Shown: positions 25,558 to 34,709 of the stretch, piece by piece
How positions within the stretch are numbered: the first letter of the stretch is position 1
How the letters are laid out: each line of letters opens with the position of its first letter
Assembly (NCBI RefSeq): GCF_025628885.1
Contig: NZ_JAOTIF010000001.1
Coordinates: 186,001 to 250,000, forward strand
Length of the DNA: 64,000 bases
Origin: Paraflavisolibacter caeni
GTDB taxonomy: Bacteria; Bacteroidota; Bacteroidia; Chitinophagales; Chitinophagaceae
Reading direction: 5' to 3'
Position numbers and translations under genes: made by a program
The notes under the pieces: generated by a model
Told to the model about the DNA's origin: nothing
The model's database searches: none
Seen by the model: only the letters and a program-made list of their open reading frames with translations

Positions 25558-26175
25558 ATGTTTAGCGTTTTAGCTGGTACCTTATTCTTAGCAATCATCC
25601 ATGCCCTCATTCCTAACCATTGGCTGCCGCTGGTTGCCGTCGCCCGTGCCGAGAAATGGAAGGCAAAAGACGTGACCAGCATTACTTTCCTGGCTGCTTT
25701 GGCACATGTACTGGGCACAGTAGCACTCGGGCTTGTACTTGGGTATATCGGCAATGAACTGGAGTCGGATTATGGACAAATCATTCATGTTACATCTTCA
25801 ATCCTGCTTATAGTATTTGGTTTGATCTATTTTTCTGTAAATCTTCCACATCATCACCATAGCGGTCAGCAGGATGTAGCTGCATATAAAAGATCTAAAA
25901 GAAAATGGATTCTGATCTTTATTGTAATGATGTTTCTTTCTCCCTGCCTTGAAGTGGAGAGCCTTTTTCTAACTGCTGGCGTATATGGTATGGGGGTAGT
26001 TATGGGAATGGCAGTTGTATATGCAGTTGTGAGTATTTCAGGCATCTTGCTTCTGGTAAACCTGGGTTATAAAGGAGCCAACCTGTTAAGTGCAGAATTC
26101 ATAGAGCATAATGAAAAACGCATAAGTGGTATCGTATTGATATTGGTGGGAATTGTAAGTTACTTTTTGCATTAA
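25558..26175 (+). CDS. predicted metal transporter-like membrane protein (RcnA/HoxN-like)
   Basis: A 205-aa membrane protein with about six helices. Helix 1 has HALIPNHWLPL, similar in layout to the HAxxxxH motif of nickel/cobalt carriers and RcnA. A cytoplasmic or periplasmic loop has four histidines in a row (LPHHHHSGQQD), also seen in metal efflux proteins, and helix 4 begins FLSPCLEVE. I infer transport of a divalent metal. It follows the Cys-cluster AraC gene by 120 bp. A UreH-like or other permease role is possible. Confidence 0.6.
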   Translation: MFSVLAGTLFLAIIHALIPNHWLPLVAVARAEKWKAKDVTSITFLAALAHVLGTVALGLVLGYIGNELESDYGQIIHVTSSILLIVFGLIYFSVNLPHHHHSGQQDVAAYKRSKRKWILIFIVMMFLSPCLEVESLFLTAGVYGMGVVMGMAVVYAVVSISGILLLVNLGYKGANLLSAEFIEHNEKRISGIVLILVGIVSYFLH

Positions 26176-26208
26176 AAACAATGCCGCTCAACGAGCGGCA
26201 TTGTTTTT
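26174..26208. terminator. bidirectional terminator
   Basis: Arms AAAAACAATGCCGCTC (26174-26189) and GAGCGGCATTGTTTTT (26193-26208) form a perfect 16-bp stem with loop AAC. It sits between the convergent transporter-like gene and hemL, touching both stop codons. Confidence 0.9.
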
Positions 26209-27487
26209 AAGAAAAGAATTTCCTCGCTACTTCTATAGTCTCATTCAGATCATCATAAGTAAGAGCATTACTCAGGAACCAGCTTTCAAAAGCTGATGGC
26301 GGCAGGTAAATGCCATTACTGAGCATATGATGAAAGAATTTACTGAAAAGAGAATTGTCGGCAGCTGATGCTGTCGCAAAGTCAATGACGGGCTGCTCGC
26401 TAAAGTGTACACTCAGCATAGACCCAAGTTGGTTTATAACATAAGGAACACCGCTTTCACGAAGAACATTATCCAGCCCTGCCTTCAGGTAAATGGCTTT
26501 TTCATCCAGTTCCTGGTAAATAGATGGATGATTGTTGAGCTCAGTAAGCAAGTCATAGCCTGCTACCATAGCTAGGGGATTTCCACTCAATGTACCAGCC
26601 TGGTAAACATTACCCAATGGCGCAATGTGCTCCATGATGGCTCTTTTCCCACCAAAAGCTCCTACAGGCATGCCCGCCCCAATCACCTTTCCGTAAGTCA
26701 CAAGGTCGGCATTTACTTGCAGGCGTTGCTGGGCACCACCCGGGGCAAGGCGAAAGCCGGTCATCACTTCATCAAAAATGAATACAATATCTTCCTGGGT
26801 GCAAAGTAGACGCAATCCCTCAAGGAAGCCTGGCTGAGGAAGAATACAACCCATATTGCCGGCAACCGGCTCAATAATGATGGCCGCAATTTGATTTTTA
26901 TTTTCTTCAACCAGTTTTTGGACAGCATCCAGGTTATTGTAAGGGGCCGTTAATGTATCTGATGCAACACCGCCGGTAACTCCGGGAACAGTCTGAATAT
27001 TAAAAGTCGCTACACCACTGCCAGCTTTTACCAGGAAGGAATCAGCATGACCATGGTAGCAACCTTCAAACTTGATGATCTTATTCCTCCCTGTATAGCC
27101 CCTGGCCAGGCGAATGGCACTCATACAGGCTTCAGTACCGCTGCTCACCATACGGATCAGGTCAATATTGGGAGCCATGCTTTTGACCAGTTCGGCCATT
27201 TCAATTTCCAATTCTGTAGGAGCGCCAAAAGAAGTGGAATATTGGACCTTTTCTTTAATGGCTTTCACCACCGAGTCATGGGCGTGGCCCAGGATCATCG
27301 GTCCCCATGAGTTGATATAATCTATATAGCGGTTGCCATCCTCATCATATAAATAAGCTCCTTTTGCTCTTTGTATAAAAATCGGCGTGCCGCCTACGCT
27401 TTTGAACGCTCTCACCGGCGAGTTCACACCGCCCGGTATGCTTTGCTTTGCTCGCTCAAATAATTCCTGGCTTTTTGAAATTTTCAT
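26207..27487 (-). CDS. hemL: glutamate-1-semialdehyde 2,1-aminomutase
   Basis: PLP enzyme that makes 5-aminolevulinate from glutamate-1-semialdehyde in the C5 pathway. The 426 aa are full length. Visible features: [19 protein letters not shown], the phosphate-binding region [42 protein letters not shown], and the PLP lysine in [18 protein letters not shown]. Last gene of the leftward hem operon, 25 bp after hemB, ending in a shared terminator. Confidence 0.96.
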   Translation of the reverse strand: MKISKSQELFERAKQSIPGGVNSPVRAFKSVGGTPIFIQRAKGAYLYDEDGNRYIDYINSWGPMILGHAHDSVVKAIKEKVQYSTSFGAPTELEIEMAELVKSMAPNIDLIRMVSSGTEACMSAIRLARGYTGRNKIIKFEGCYHGHADSFLVKAGSGVATFNIQTVPGVTGGVASDTLTAPYNNLDAVQKLVEENKNQIAAIIIEPVAGNMGCILPQPGFLEGLRLLCTQEDIVFIFDEVMTGFRLAPGGAQQRLQVNADLVTYGKVIGAGMPVGAFGGKRAIMEHIAPLGNVYQAGTLSGNPLAMVAGYDLLTELNNHPSIYQELDEKAIYLKAGLDNVLRESGVPYVINQLGSMLSVHFSEQPVIDFATASAADNSLFSKFFHHMLSNGIYLPPSAFESWFLSNALTYDDLNETIEVARKFFS

Positions 27488-27512
27488 AAATCAGTTGGTT
27501 GGGTTTATTATA

Positions 27513-28487
27513 CTATCCAATTAAACGAACAGCATCTTTGGCAAAATAGGTGGCAATTAAATCAGCGCCTGCTCTTTTGATTGAGGTCAGGCTTTCTATA
27601 ATGGCCTTTTCCTCATTCAGCCATCCCATTTTTGCAGCTGCCTTGATCATGGCGTACTCACCACTAACATGGTAGGCGCTTACAGGCACCGTCACTGCAT
27701 TTTTTACCTCACGAATGATATCCAGGTACGCCATAGCAGGCTTTACCATTACAATATCCGCGCCTTCCTCTACATCCATTAAAGTCTCCTTGATGGCTTC
27801 AATGCGGTTGGCATAGTCCATCTGGTAAGTCTTCTTGTCTCCAAAGCCCGGGGCTGAATCCAGTGCATCACGGAATGGACCATAAAAACAAGAGGCGTAC
27901 TTAGCGCTATAGGACATGATGCCGGTTTTGCTAAAACCACTTTGTTCCAGCGCATTACGAATAGCAGCGATGCGGCCATCCATCATATCGCTGGGAGCAA
28001 CAATATCCGCTCCGGCCTGGGCATGACTCACGCTCATTTGTGCCAGAACCTCTACAGTGGGATCATTGACAATTTCACCATCTTTTACAATGCCATCATG
28101 ACCATATGAGGAAAAGGGATCTAATGCCACATCCGTCATAACGATCATTTCTGGAACAGCATCCTTGATGGCTTTAATGCTGCGTTGCATCAATCCGTCA
28201 GGATTCACTGCCTCCGTACCTTCATTATCTTTCAGCTCATCTTTACATTTAATAAATAATAAAACGCTCTTAATACCCATACTCCAGAGTTCCTTTACTT
28301 CTTTCACAGTTAAGTCAACTGACCTGCGAAAGTAATTTGGCATGGAGGCGATTTCAGTAGTTACATTTTCACCTTCATCAATAAATAAAGGAGCTACAAA
28401 GTCGTTGGGAGTTAATATAGTTTCTGCTACCAGGCTTCTGATAGACGGGTTTGTCCTAAGTATTCTATTTCTTCTTTGTAAGTACAT
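27513..28487 (-). CDS. hemB: delta-aminolevulinic acid dehydratase (porphobilinogen synthase)
   Basis: Joins two 5-aminolevulinates into porphobilinogen. ATG 28487 (MYLQRRNRILRTNPSIRSLV) gives 324 aa; a longer frame to 28541 adds unlikely residues. The active-site lysines lie in GIMSYSAKYAS and DIVMVKPAMAYLDII. In the metal-site segment the sequence is VALDPFSSYGHDG, without the three cysteines of zinc enzymes, so this is the Mg-type form. Follows hemF after an 89-bp gap. Confidence 0.95.
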   Translation of the reverse strand: MYLQRRNRILRTNPSIRSLVAETILTPNDFVAPLFIDEGENVTTEIASMPNYFRRSVDLTVKEVKELWSMGIKSVLLFIKCKDELKDNEGTEAVNPDGLMQRSIKAIKDAVPEMIVMTDVALDPFSSYGHDGIVKDGEIVNDPTVEVLAQMSVSHAQAGADIVAPSDMMDGRIAAIRNALEQSGFSKTGIMSYSAKYASCFYGPFRDALDSAPGFGDKKTYQMDYANRIEAIKETLMDVEEGADIVMVKPAMAYLDIIREVKNAVTVPVSAYHVSGEYAMIKAAAKMGWLNEEKAIIESLTSIKRAGADLIATYFAKDAVRLIG

Positions 28488-28576
28488 CTTGAATTTCTGA
28501 TTTTGAGATATTGTGATTTTGAAATGGTATTCAGATGCCAAATTTCCTAATTCCTTTAATTGGGTACTGATTTATT

Positions 28577-29506
28577 TCACACCCAATCCCTGGGATGCAA
28601 GCACACCTGCAACAATTTATCTTCCTCGCTGCCTGCTTCAGGCTGGTAATTATAATACCAGCGCGCAGTCATTGGCAAACTCATTAAAATACTTTCTATC
28701 CTGCCATTGGTCTTCAAACCAAACAAAGTACCCCGGTCGTGGATCAGGTTGAACTCTACATAGCGCCCCCTCCTGATTTCCTGCCATTCCTTTTGCCTGG
28801 TTCCATAAGACGTTAACTTCCTTTTTTCTGCTATAGGCGCGTAAGCTGGTATAAAGGCATTTCCATTAGACTGCTGAAATTCAAATAATCGTTCAGCCTC
28901 CGTATCATTTTCCGGGCGTAGGTAATCATAAAATACGCCTCCAATGCCACGCCTTTCATTATTACGGTGCTTGTTCACAAAATACTCATCACACTGTTTT
29001 TTATATTTTGGATACAAATCTGCCCCGAATGGATCTATTGCATTCTTAAGTGTAGAATGAAAATGAACCGCATCCTCTTCCAATAAATAATAAGGAGTTA
29101 AGTCTGAACCGCCGCCAAACCAGCAGTCTATTTTATTATCTTTGGTATCGTACAATTCAAAATATCTCCAGTTAGCATGAACAGTGGGAACAAAGGGATT
29201 AACCGGGTGAATTACTAATGACAAACCACAGGCAAAAAAATGACTATCGGGTACTTTGAACGCCTGCTGCATTGCTTCAGGAAGTTTGCCAAATACGGCA
29301 GAGGTGTTGACACCCCCTTTTTCAAATACGGCCCCGTCAGTTATAATACGGGTGATTCCACCACCGCCTTCTTCACGTATCCATTGATCTTCTTCAAATT
29401 TCGCTTTCCCATCTACTTTTTCAAGTGCAGTACAAATTGAGTTTTGCAACTGCAAAATATATTGATGAAAACGGTCTTTAAGTAAACTCTTTTCTGTTGA
29501 ATTCAT
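28577..29506 (-). CDS. hemF: oxygen-dependent coproporphyrinogen III oxidase
   Basis: Oxidative decarboxylation of coproporphyrinogen III to protoporphyrinogen IX using O2. The 309-aa protein shows the family blocks HANWRYFELYD, CWFGGGSDLTPYYL, KHRNNERRGIGGVFYDYL and RRGRYVEFNLIHDRGTLFGL. Its presence points to aerobic haem synthesis; no oxygen-independent hemN/hemZ is in the window. It lies 2 bp after the alpha/beta hydrolase gene. Confidence 0.96.
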   Translation of the reverse strand: MNSTEKSLLKDRFHQYILQLQNSICTALEKVDGKAKFEEDQWIREEGGGGITRIITDGAVFEKGGVNTSAVFGKLPEAMQQAFKVPDSHFFACGLSLVIHPVNPFVPTVHANWRYFELYDTKDNKIDCWFGGGSDLTPYYLLEEDAVHFHSTLKNAIDPFGADLYPKYKKQCDEYFVNKHRNNERRGIGGVFYDYLRPENDTEAERLFEFQQSNGNAFIPAYAPIAEKRKLTSYGTRQKEWQEIRRGRYVEFNLIHDRGTLFGLKTNGRIESILMSLPMTARWYYNYQPEAGSEEDKLLQVCLHPRDWV

Positions 29507-29508
29507 AT

Positions 29509-30504
29509 TTATGATTGCTTGAGAAAATCTAATAGTGGCTTGATAAAGGCACTGAAATTTTCAATATGAGGCAGATGACCAATATGATCAATCTCCACAA
29601 GCCTTGAATTTTTAATACGTTCGTGTGTTTTCTTTCCTAGTTCCGGGTAGTTGCCCATTGTTTTCCTGACTTCTTCAGAAACCAGGTTTTTACCCAAAGC
29701 AGTACGGTCTCGCTGGCCAATAATGAGTAGGGTAGGAGCCGTGATCCGGTCCAGCTCATATACAACGGGCTGATTGATGATCATATCTGTTGTAAGTGCT
29801 GCATTCCATGCAATGATAGGATATTGCGGGTTGAGTGTCCACCCGGCCAGCATGTTTACCCACTTTTCATATTGTGGTTTCCAGTTGCCTCCATAATAAT
29901 TTTCGGTTTGATAGGCTTTTATCTTTTCAAAGCTTTGCTTCAGCTCTCCTTGGTAAACCATATCAACTGATTGGTAGGGGACCTTTGTTTTATAATCCTC
30001 AAGTCCTATAGGATTTTCAAGGATCAACTTTTCCACCATGTCCGGGAACATCAATGTAAACCTTACTGCCAGCATGCCGCCCATTGAATGACCGAGCACA
30101 TTCACTTTTCTTACTTGTAGACTATCCAATAGTTTTTTGGTATTGTCAGCTAAAAGAGCAAAGGAATATTGCAACATGGCAGGCTTGGATGATTTTCCAA
30201 ATCCTATCTGGTCCGGCATGATCACGCGGTACCCGTTGGCCAAAAGTGCTTTTGCCGTGCTGTCCCAATAAGCGCCGGAAAAGTTCTTACCGTGAAAAAG
30301 CAAAACTGTCTGCCCATTCGGCTGTGCTGGTTGCACATCCATATAGGCCATCTTTAAATTTTGCTTTTGAATATGTAAATGAATATAGTGTACAGGGAAG
30401 GGATAAGAGAAGTTTTCCAGTTCCAATCCTAACGGGCGTAGCTGTGCAAACGTGCTGATCCCTAAAAACAAGCCTGCAAATAATATAGCCAGACACCTCT
30501 TCAT
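29509..30504 (-). CDS. alpha/beta hydrolase, exported
   Basis: ATG 30504 (MKRCLAILFAGLFLGISTFA) gives 331 aa with a signal peptide, so the enzyme acts outside the cytoplasm. The oxyanion region is LLFHGKNFSGAYW, the nucleophile elbow is GHSMGG, the acid is likely in GQRDRTALG and the base in DHIGHLPHIE, completing the triad. The substrate is unknown. It lies between hemE (2 bp) and hemF (2 bp), so it must be cotranscribed with haem genes, although an exported hydrolase has no known step in that pathway. Confidence 0.88.
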   Translation of the reverse strand: MKRCLAILFAGLFLGISTFAQLRPLGLELENFSYPFPVHYIHLHIQKQNLKMAYMDVQPAQPNGQTVLLFHGKNFSGAYWDSTAKALLANGYRVIMPDQIGFGKSSKPAMLQYSFALLADNTKKLLDSLQVRKVNVLGHSMGGMLAVRFTLMFPDMVEKLILENPIGLEDYKTKVPYQSVDMVYQGELKQSFEKIKAYQTENYYGGNWKPQYEKWVNMLAGWTLNPQYPIIAWNAALTTDMIINQPVVYELDRITAPTLLIIGQRDRTALGKNLVSEEVRKTMGNYPELGKKTHERIKNSRLVEIDHIGHLPHIENFSAFIKPLLDFLKQS

Positions 30505-30506
30505 AA

Positions 30507-31538
30507 TTATTCCTTCCATTCCTTCACCGCTTCCACAAATGCCTTGGCGTGATCAACAGGAACATTAGGCGTAATGCCGTGACCTAAATTGGCAATATAG
30601 GCTTGTGCGCCAAAGCCATCGATCATCTCCTTGACAGCTTTCTTGATTACAGGGATAGGCGCTAGTAGTTTAGCAGGATCGAAATTACCTTGTAAGGTGA
30701 TCCTTTTGCCCGTCATTTCCCTTGCCATCTGGGGAGTCACCGACCAGTCCAGGCCAATGCCCGATGCGCTACTTTCGCTCAGGTCTTTTAAAGCATACCA
30801 GCTGCCTTTCGGAAATAAGATCACAGGCGCATGGTCTTTTACAGCATCTGCAATTTGCAGCAGGTAAGGTTGTGCAAATGTTTTAAAATCTTCAGGACTA
30901 AGCGATCCTGCCCAACTATCAAATACCTGCACGGTATCTGCACCGGCTTTTACCTGTGCTTGCAGATAACTAATAGTAGCATCAGTAATTTTTTGAAGCA
31001 GTTGGTGTGCTAGCTCAGGTTCGGTAAACGCAAATTGTTTGGCTTTCTCCCATGTTTTGCTGCCCTTACCCTCGATCATATAACAGAGAATTGTCCAAGG
31101 AGCGCCGGCAAAACCAATTAGTGGCACTCGCCCGTTCAATTCTTTCTTGGTGAGTGAAAGAGCATCCATCACATAATGTAAACGATCTGCTGCTCCATCA
31201 ACCTGCAACTCATTAATATCCTTTTGGGTTTTAATGGTTTTAGGCAACACTGGACCTTTACCTTCTTCAAGCAATACCTCTACACCTAATGCTTGTGGAA
31301 TTACCAGGATATCAGAAAAAATGATAGCTGCATCTACACCTACCTGGTCCACAGGTTGAAGGGTAATCTCTGTTGCTAGTTCAGGCGTCTGCACACGCGT
31401 AAAGAAATCATATTGATTCCTCAATTTGATATAATCAGGTAAGTAACGGCCAGCCTGGCGCATCATCCAAACAGGAGGGCGTTCTACTTTTTCTTTCCTT
31501 AGCGCACGAAGCAGTAAATCATTTTTTAAATTGCTCAT
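30507..31538 (-). CDS. hemE: uroporphyrinogen decarboxylase
   Basis: Removes four acetate carboxyls from uroporphyrinogen III to give coproporphyrinogen III. The 343-aa protein has the substrate-binding N-terminus [16 protein letters not shown], the catalytic Asp region [16 protein letters not shown], the signature [16 protein letters not shown] and the end [19 protein letters not shown]. It is 70 bp after hemD in the leftward operon. Confidence 0.97.
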   Translation of the reverse strand: MSNLKNDLLLRALRKEKVERPPVWMMRQAGRYLPDYIKLRNQYDFFTRVQTPELATEITLQPVDQVGVDAAIIFSDILVIPQALGVEVLLEEGKGPVLPKTIKTQKDINELQVDGAADRLHYVMDALSLTKKELNGRVPLIGFAGAPWTILCYMIEGKGSKTWEKAKQFAFTEPELAHQLLQKITDATISYLQAQVKAGADTVQVFDSWAGSLSPEDFKTFAQPYLLQIADAVKDHAPVILFPKGSWYALKDLSESSASGIGLDWSVTPQMAREMTGKRITLQGNFDPAKLLAPIPVIKKAVKEMIDGFGAQAYIANLGHGITPNVPVDHAKAFVEAVKEWKE

Positions 31539-31608
31539 TGGTAATTTTTTTCTCCTTCAAAGACTTTAAACCATTGAAGGATCTATAGTGGAATTATTGA
31601 TCGATTTT

Positions 31609-32307
31609 CTAAAAACGGAAATAAGCCAGCATTTTCTTCACCAAATCCTCTTTACCAGGGGTATCGGCAGAAACAATGCTGTCGCAGCCTTTTGCCTTTA
31701 AAGCAGAGGCGGTTGTACTGCCAATCGCAAATGCCACACCACACGAAGCCGGTTGGTTATATGAAAAAAAACTGTTTACAGCACTAGGACTAAAAAATAG
31801 AACACCGTCATACTTTTTAGAAACAGGCTTTGCTGTCTCAATGGTGCGATAAACAACCATTTCTTTAATACTGATCCCCTGCTCTTTTAATTTTAAAGGC
31901 AACTCTTCTCTTCTTTGTTCGCCACAAAAGAACACAACTTCTTTTACACCTCTATATATAATTACATCCGCAAGAGCGGAAGCATTTTCTGCTGTTCCCT
32001 TTACTTTACCAGTACCCCATACACTTTCTATAAGCTGACGTGTTGTATTGCCTATAGAGTATATTTCCCAGTTTATCTCTGTTCCTGTATGGTCTTTGAT
32101 CGCTTCAACTGCATTCATACTGGTAATGACCACTGTTAAGGGGGTGCGTGCCAGTTCTTTGATCAAAAGCTGCTGGTCCTGCGAAACAATAGGCTGGGTT
32201 TCAATAAATGACTGGCATTCTATGGAAACTCCCATTAATGCAGCTTCCTTTATAAGTTGTGCATCCAGTGGGCGGGTACTCAATATGTTCAGATTATTTC
32301 TTGGCAT
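31609..32307 (-). CDS. hemD: uroporphyrinogen-III synthase
   Basis: Closes hydroxymethylbilane with ring-D inversion. ATG 32307 (MPRNNLNILSTRPLDAQLIK) gives 232 aa and overlaps hemC by 14 bp; a longer frame to 32400 lies wholly within hemC. The sequence is diverged, as usual for HemD, but shows the two-lobe pattern: STRPLDAQ near the start, ITSMNAVEAI, the middle YSIGNTTRQLIE, and late FFSPSAVNSFF with AFAIGSTTASALKAKG. Position between hemC and hemE supports the call. Confidence 0.92.
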   Translation of the reverse strand: MPRNNLNILSTRPLDAQLIKEAALMGVSIECQSFIETQPIVSQDQQLLIKELARTPLTVVITSMNAVEAIKDHTGTEINWEIYSIGNTTRQLIESVWGTGKVKGTAENASALADVIIYRGVKEVVFFCGEQRREELPLKLKEQGISIKEMVVYRTIETAKPVSKKYDGVLFFSPSAVNSFFSYNQPASCGVAFAIGSTTASALKAKGCDSIVSADTPGKEDLVKKMLAYFRF

Positions 32308-33283
32308 TGCGGATATCCTGGACAATTTTGGCACCAGATGGTTCACTGAGCAGCTCATTTGCTGCCAAAATTCCCAAAGTGCCAGCATCAGAAGTAGCAC
32401 ATGCTTTTTCTATTTCTACTTTCTGCTTACCGTCTGGACTGATGATATTTCCTTTGAACGTGACTGAACCATTGCTGGTTGTAGCAAGGGCGCTGATAGG
32501 TGTGGAACAGCCTCCCATAAGAGTCCTTAAGAAATCGCGCTCGATTTTAGCACATAAAGCAGTCGCCTCATCGTTGAAAGGCTGGCAGGCTTCAAATGAA
32601 AATGAATCGTCTTCACGGCAAACAACCATGATGGCGCCCTGGGCCGGAGCTGGTAGCATCCAGTCAAGGTCTACAGAGTTTTGCGGCCGCAATTCTATAC
32701 GTTCAACTCCTGCGGCCGCAAATACAGCTCCGTTCCAGTTACTTTCCGCAACTTTTCGCAGACGGGTATTTACATTACCACGGAGGTTTTCAATCCTGTG
32801 GCCCGGATATCGGTTGAGCCATTGGGCTATACGTCTAATAGAGGACGTTCCGATAGTGAATGGTAAATCGTCACTAGTCAATGCGCTATTAGTTGGAGAC
32901 GCACTATTCATCATGGACCATTTACCATTCGCATAACCTAGCCTTTCCAGGTCAGCGGGGTCTTTATAAACAAATATATCTTTATAGGAAGCTCTTTTAA
33001 GCACAGAGGCCTGGCGAATACCTTTGGCAAGTTGTGTTGGCACGTCCTTCATGGAGTGTACAGCAATATCAACACGGTCGTTGAGCAGGGCTGCGTCAAG
33101 GGTTTTGGTGAAAACACCCTGAACGCCTAATTCATAAAGAGGTGTAACAGTGTCAATATCCCCTTCGCTTTTGATGAAAACCAGTTCTGAAGACACTCCG
33201 GCATTCTTTAAAAGCGTTTGCACCAATGTAGCTTGCCATACAGCCAACTGGCTTTCTCTTGTTCCAATACGTAAAATCTTCAT
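32294..33283 (-). CDS. hemC: hydroxymethylbilane synthase (porphobilinogen deaminase)
   Basis: Polymerises four porphobilinogens. The 329-aa protein starts RIGTRESQLAVWQATLVQ, has the catalytic DIAVHSMKDVPTQL, the RRIAQWLNRYP and NLRGNVNTRLRK segments, and the dipyrromethane-cofactor cysteine in FLRTLMGGCSTPISAL. Its start overlaps the hemA stop by one base (TAATG). Confidence 0.97.
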   Translation of the reverse strand: MKILRIGTRESQLAVWQATLVQTLLKNAGVSSELVFIKSEGDIDTVTPLYELGVQGVFTKTLDAALLNDRVDIAVHSMKDVPTQLAKGIRQASVLKRASYKDIFVYKDPADLERLGYANGKWSMMNSASPTNSALTSDDLPFTIGTSSIRRIAQWLNRYPGHRIENLRGNVNTRLRKVAESNWNGAVFAAAGVERIELRPQNSVDLDWMLPAPAQGAIMVVCREDDSFSFEACQPFNDEATALCAKIERDFLRTLMGGCSTPISALATTSNGSVTFKGNIISPDGKQKVEIEKACATSDAGTLGILAANELLSEPSGAKIVQDIRNAKK

Positions 33284-34518
33284 TATGTATGTACGGCACC
33301 AATGGCCATAAAGTTGTTGATAGCTTCAAAGTAGTGACAGGCGCCTTGGTTCTGCACGCGAATTTTAGAAGCCATTTCGTTAATGATTCTTTGAATACGG
33401 ATATCTGCTTCTTTACTGCAGCAAATGGAGGCCGCTTCAAATTGTGGATGTTTGTGAATTTCTTTCAGCTTCAGTTTCGCTGTTTTCAACAGGGGAACGT
33501 GGCGGCGCATTTCGTGCCAATCCTTGAACTCCATCATTAATTCAGAGATGATCGCTTTCGCTTTAGGTACTTCGGCTTCCCGTTTACGCAGCGTTTCATC
33601 CTTCAGCCTTGAGAGTTCATCCACATTTACCAGTTGAACATTGGGAAGGAGTTGAGCGGCTTCTTCTACATTATAAGGAATAGAAAGATCGATGATCAGT
33701 TTTTGACCACAGTCTTTTACATGTTGATGTAATATGGTGGGTTCTGAAGAGTTGGTAGCAACCAAAATGATATCAGCTTTTTTAATTTCTTCTTCAAGTG
33801 CCTCGATCGGCGCATGCTTCAGACCTAATTCTGTGGCTAGTTCCTGTGCTTTTTCTTCAGTACGGTTGATCAGTGTAATATTTTTGGTTTCCAGGTAGTC
33901 TACCAGGTTCTTGCAGGTATTACGGCCAATTTTGCCTACACCCAGCAAGAGTATATTTTTCTTACGGATATTTTTTACGTTGCTTCTGATGTACTGAACT
34001 GCGGCAAAGGAAACCGAAACCGTACCGCCACTTAACTCTGTATTATTTTTAATAAGCTTGGAAGATTGTAAAACCGAATTAACCAAACGCTCTGTAAATG
34101 CACCAATAAAGCCATGTTCTTTGGCAAACTTTGCTGCGATCTTCATCTGGCCCACAATTTCATAATCTCCAAGTATCTGTGAGTCCAGGCCTGCTCCTAC
34201 ATTGAAAAGGTGTTCAATAGCTTCAGCGCCATTTTTGATGTAAGCCATTTTATGGAAAGTATCCGCATCGCCGGCAGTTTGTGAGCACAATACATCTATC
34301 AACTGGTTGCTGTTGTAAGCAAAGCCGTAAATCTCAGTGCGGTTGCAGGTGGATAGAATGAAAAGTTCATTTAACCCTTTAGTGCTGGCCAATTCTAAAA
34401 CTTGGGCATATTGCTCGTTGCCAATTGCAAATTGGCCCCTCACAGAAGCGTCAGATTTCTTGTAATTGATTCCTGCTATAAAAAAATTAGATATGTTCTT
34501 GTGATAATTGGTTTCCAT
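33283..34518 (-). CDS. hemA: glutamyl-tRNA reductase
   Basis: First committed step of the C5 haem pathway: NADPH-dependent reduction of glutamyl-tRNA to glutamate-1-semialdehyde. The 411-aa protein shows the active-site Cys in ILSTCNRTEIYGF, the GAGLDSQILGDYEIVGQ block, the NADPH fold ILLLGVGKIGRNTCKNL and the C-terminal dimerisation helices. First gene of the leftward hem operon; an exact -7 box lies 29 bp upstream. A haem-regulation motif (KK near the start) is not evident. Confidence 0.96.
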   Translation of the reverse strand: METNYHKNISNFFIAGINYKKSDASVRGQFAIGNEQYAQVLELASTKGLNELFILSTCNRTEIYGFAYNSNQLIDVLCSQTAGDADTFHKMAYIKNGAEAIEHLFNVGAGLDSQILGDYEIVGQMKIAAKFAKEHGFIGAFTERLVNSVLQSSKLIKNNTELSGGTVSVSFAAVQYIRSNVKNIRKKNILLLGVGKIGRNTCKNLVDYLETKNITLINRTEEKAQELATELGLKHAPIEALEEEIKKADIILVATNSSEPTILHQHVKDCGQKLIIDLSIPYNVEEAAQLLPNVQLVNVDELSRLKDETLRKREAEVPKAKAIISELMMEFKDWHEMRRHVPLLKTAKLKLKEIHKHPQFEAASICCSKEADIRIQRIINEMASKIRVQNQGACHYFEAINNFMAIGAVHT

Positions 34519-34546
34519 TCAGTATAAATAGATCAGAATCGTACTG

Positions 34547-34554
34547 CAAAAGTA
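34547..34554 (-). promoter_or_regulatory. -7 box of the hemA operon
   Basis: TACTTTTG on the minus strand fits TAnnTTTG exactly and ends 29 bp before the hemA ATG. The -33 element is weak (a T-run 22-25 bp upstream). A rightward GACTTTTG, one base off consensus, for hemH lies at about 34612-34619. Confidence 0.55.
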
Positions 34555-34709
34555 CCCCTAGGGTCTCGTAAGAGTGAAAAAGTTCTGTCATTGCTGTGTC
34601 ATTTAAGTGACTGACTTTTGTCATATTGGAAATTGATTTGGATCGATTCAACCACTTTCGATACACAGTTGGCGCTGCCTATTTACATTTGCTCTCTCAA
34701 ATTTCTGTC

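Noticed and set aside
32259-32936. Long open frame (225 codons) antisense to hemC
   Set aside because: It lies entirely within hemC/hemD on the other strand and shows no family features; hemC and hemD are certain.
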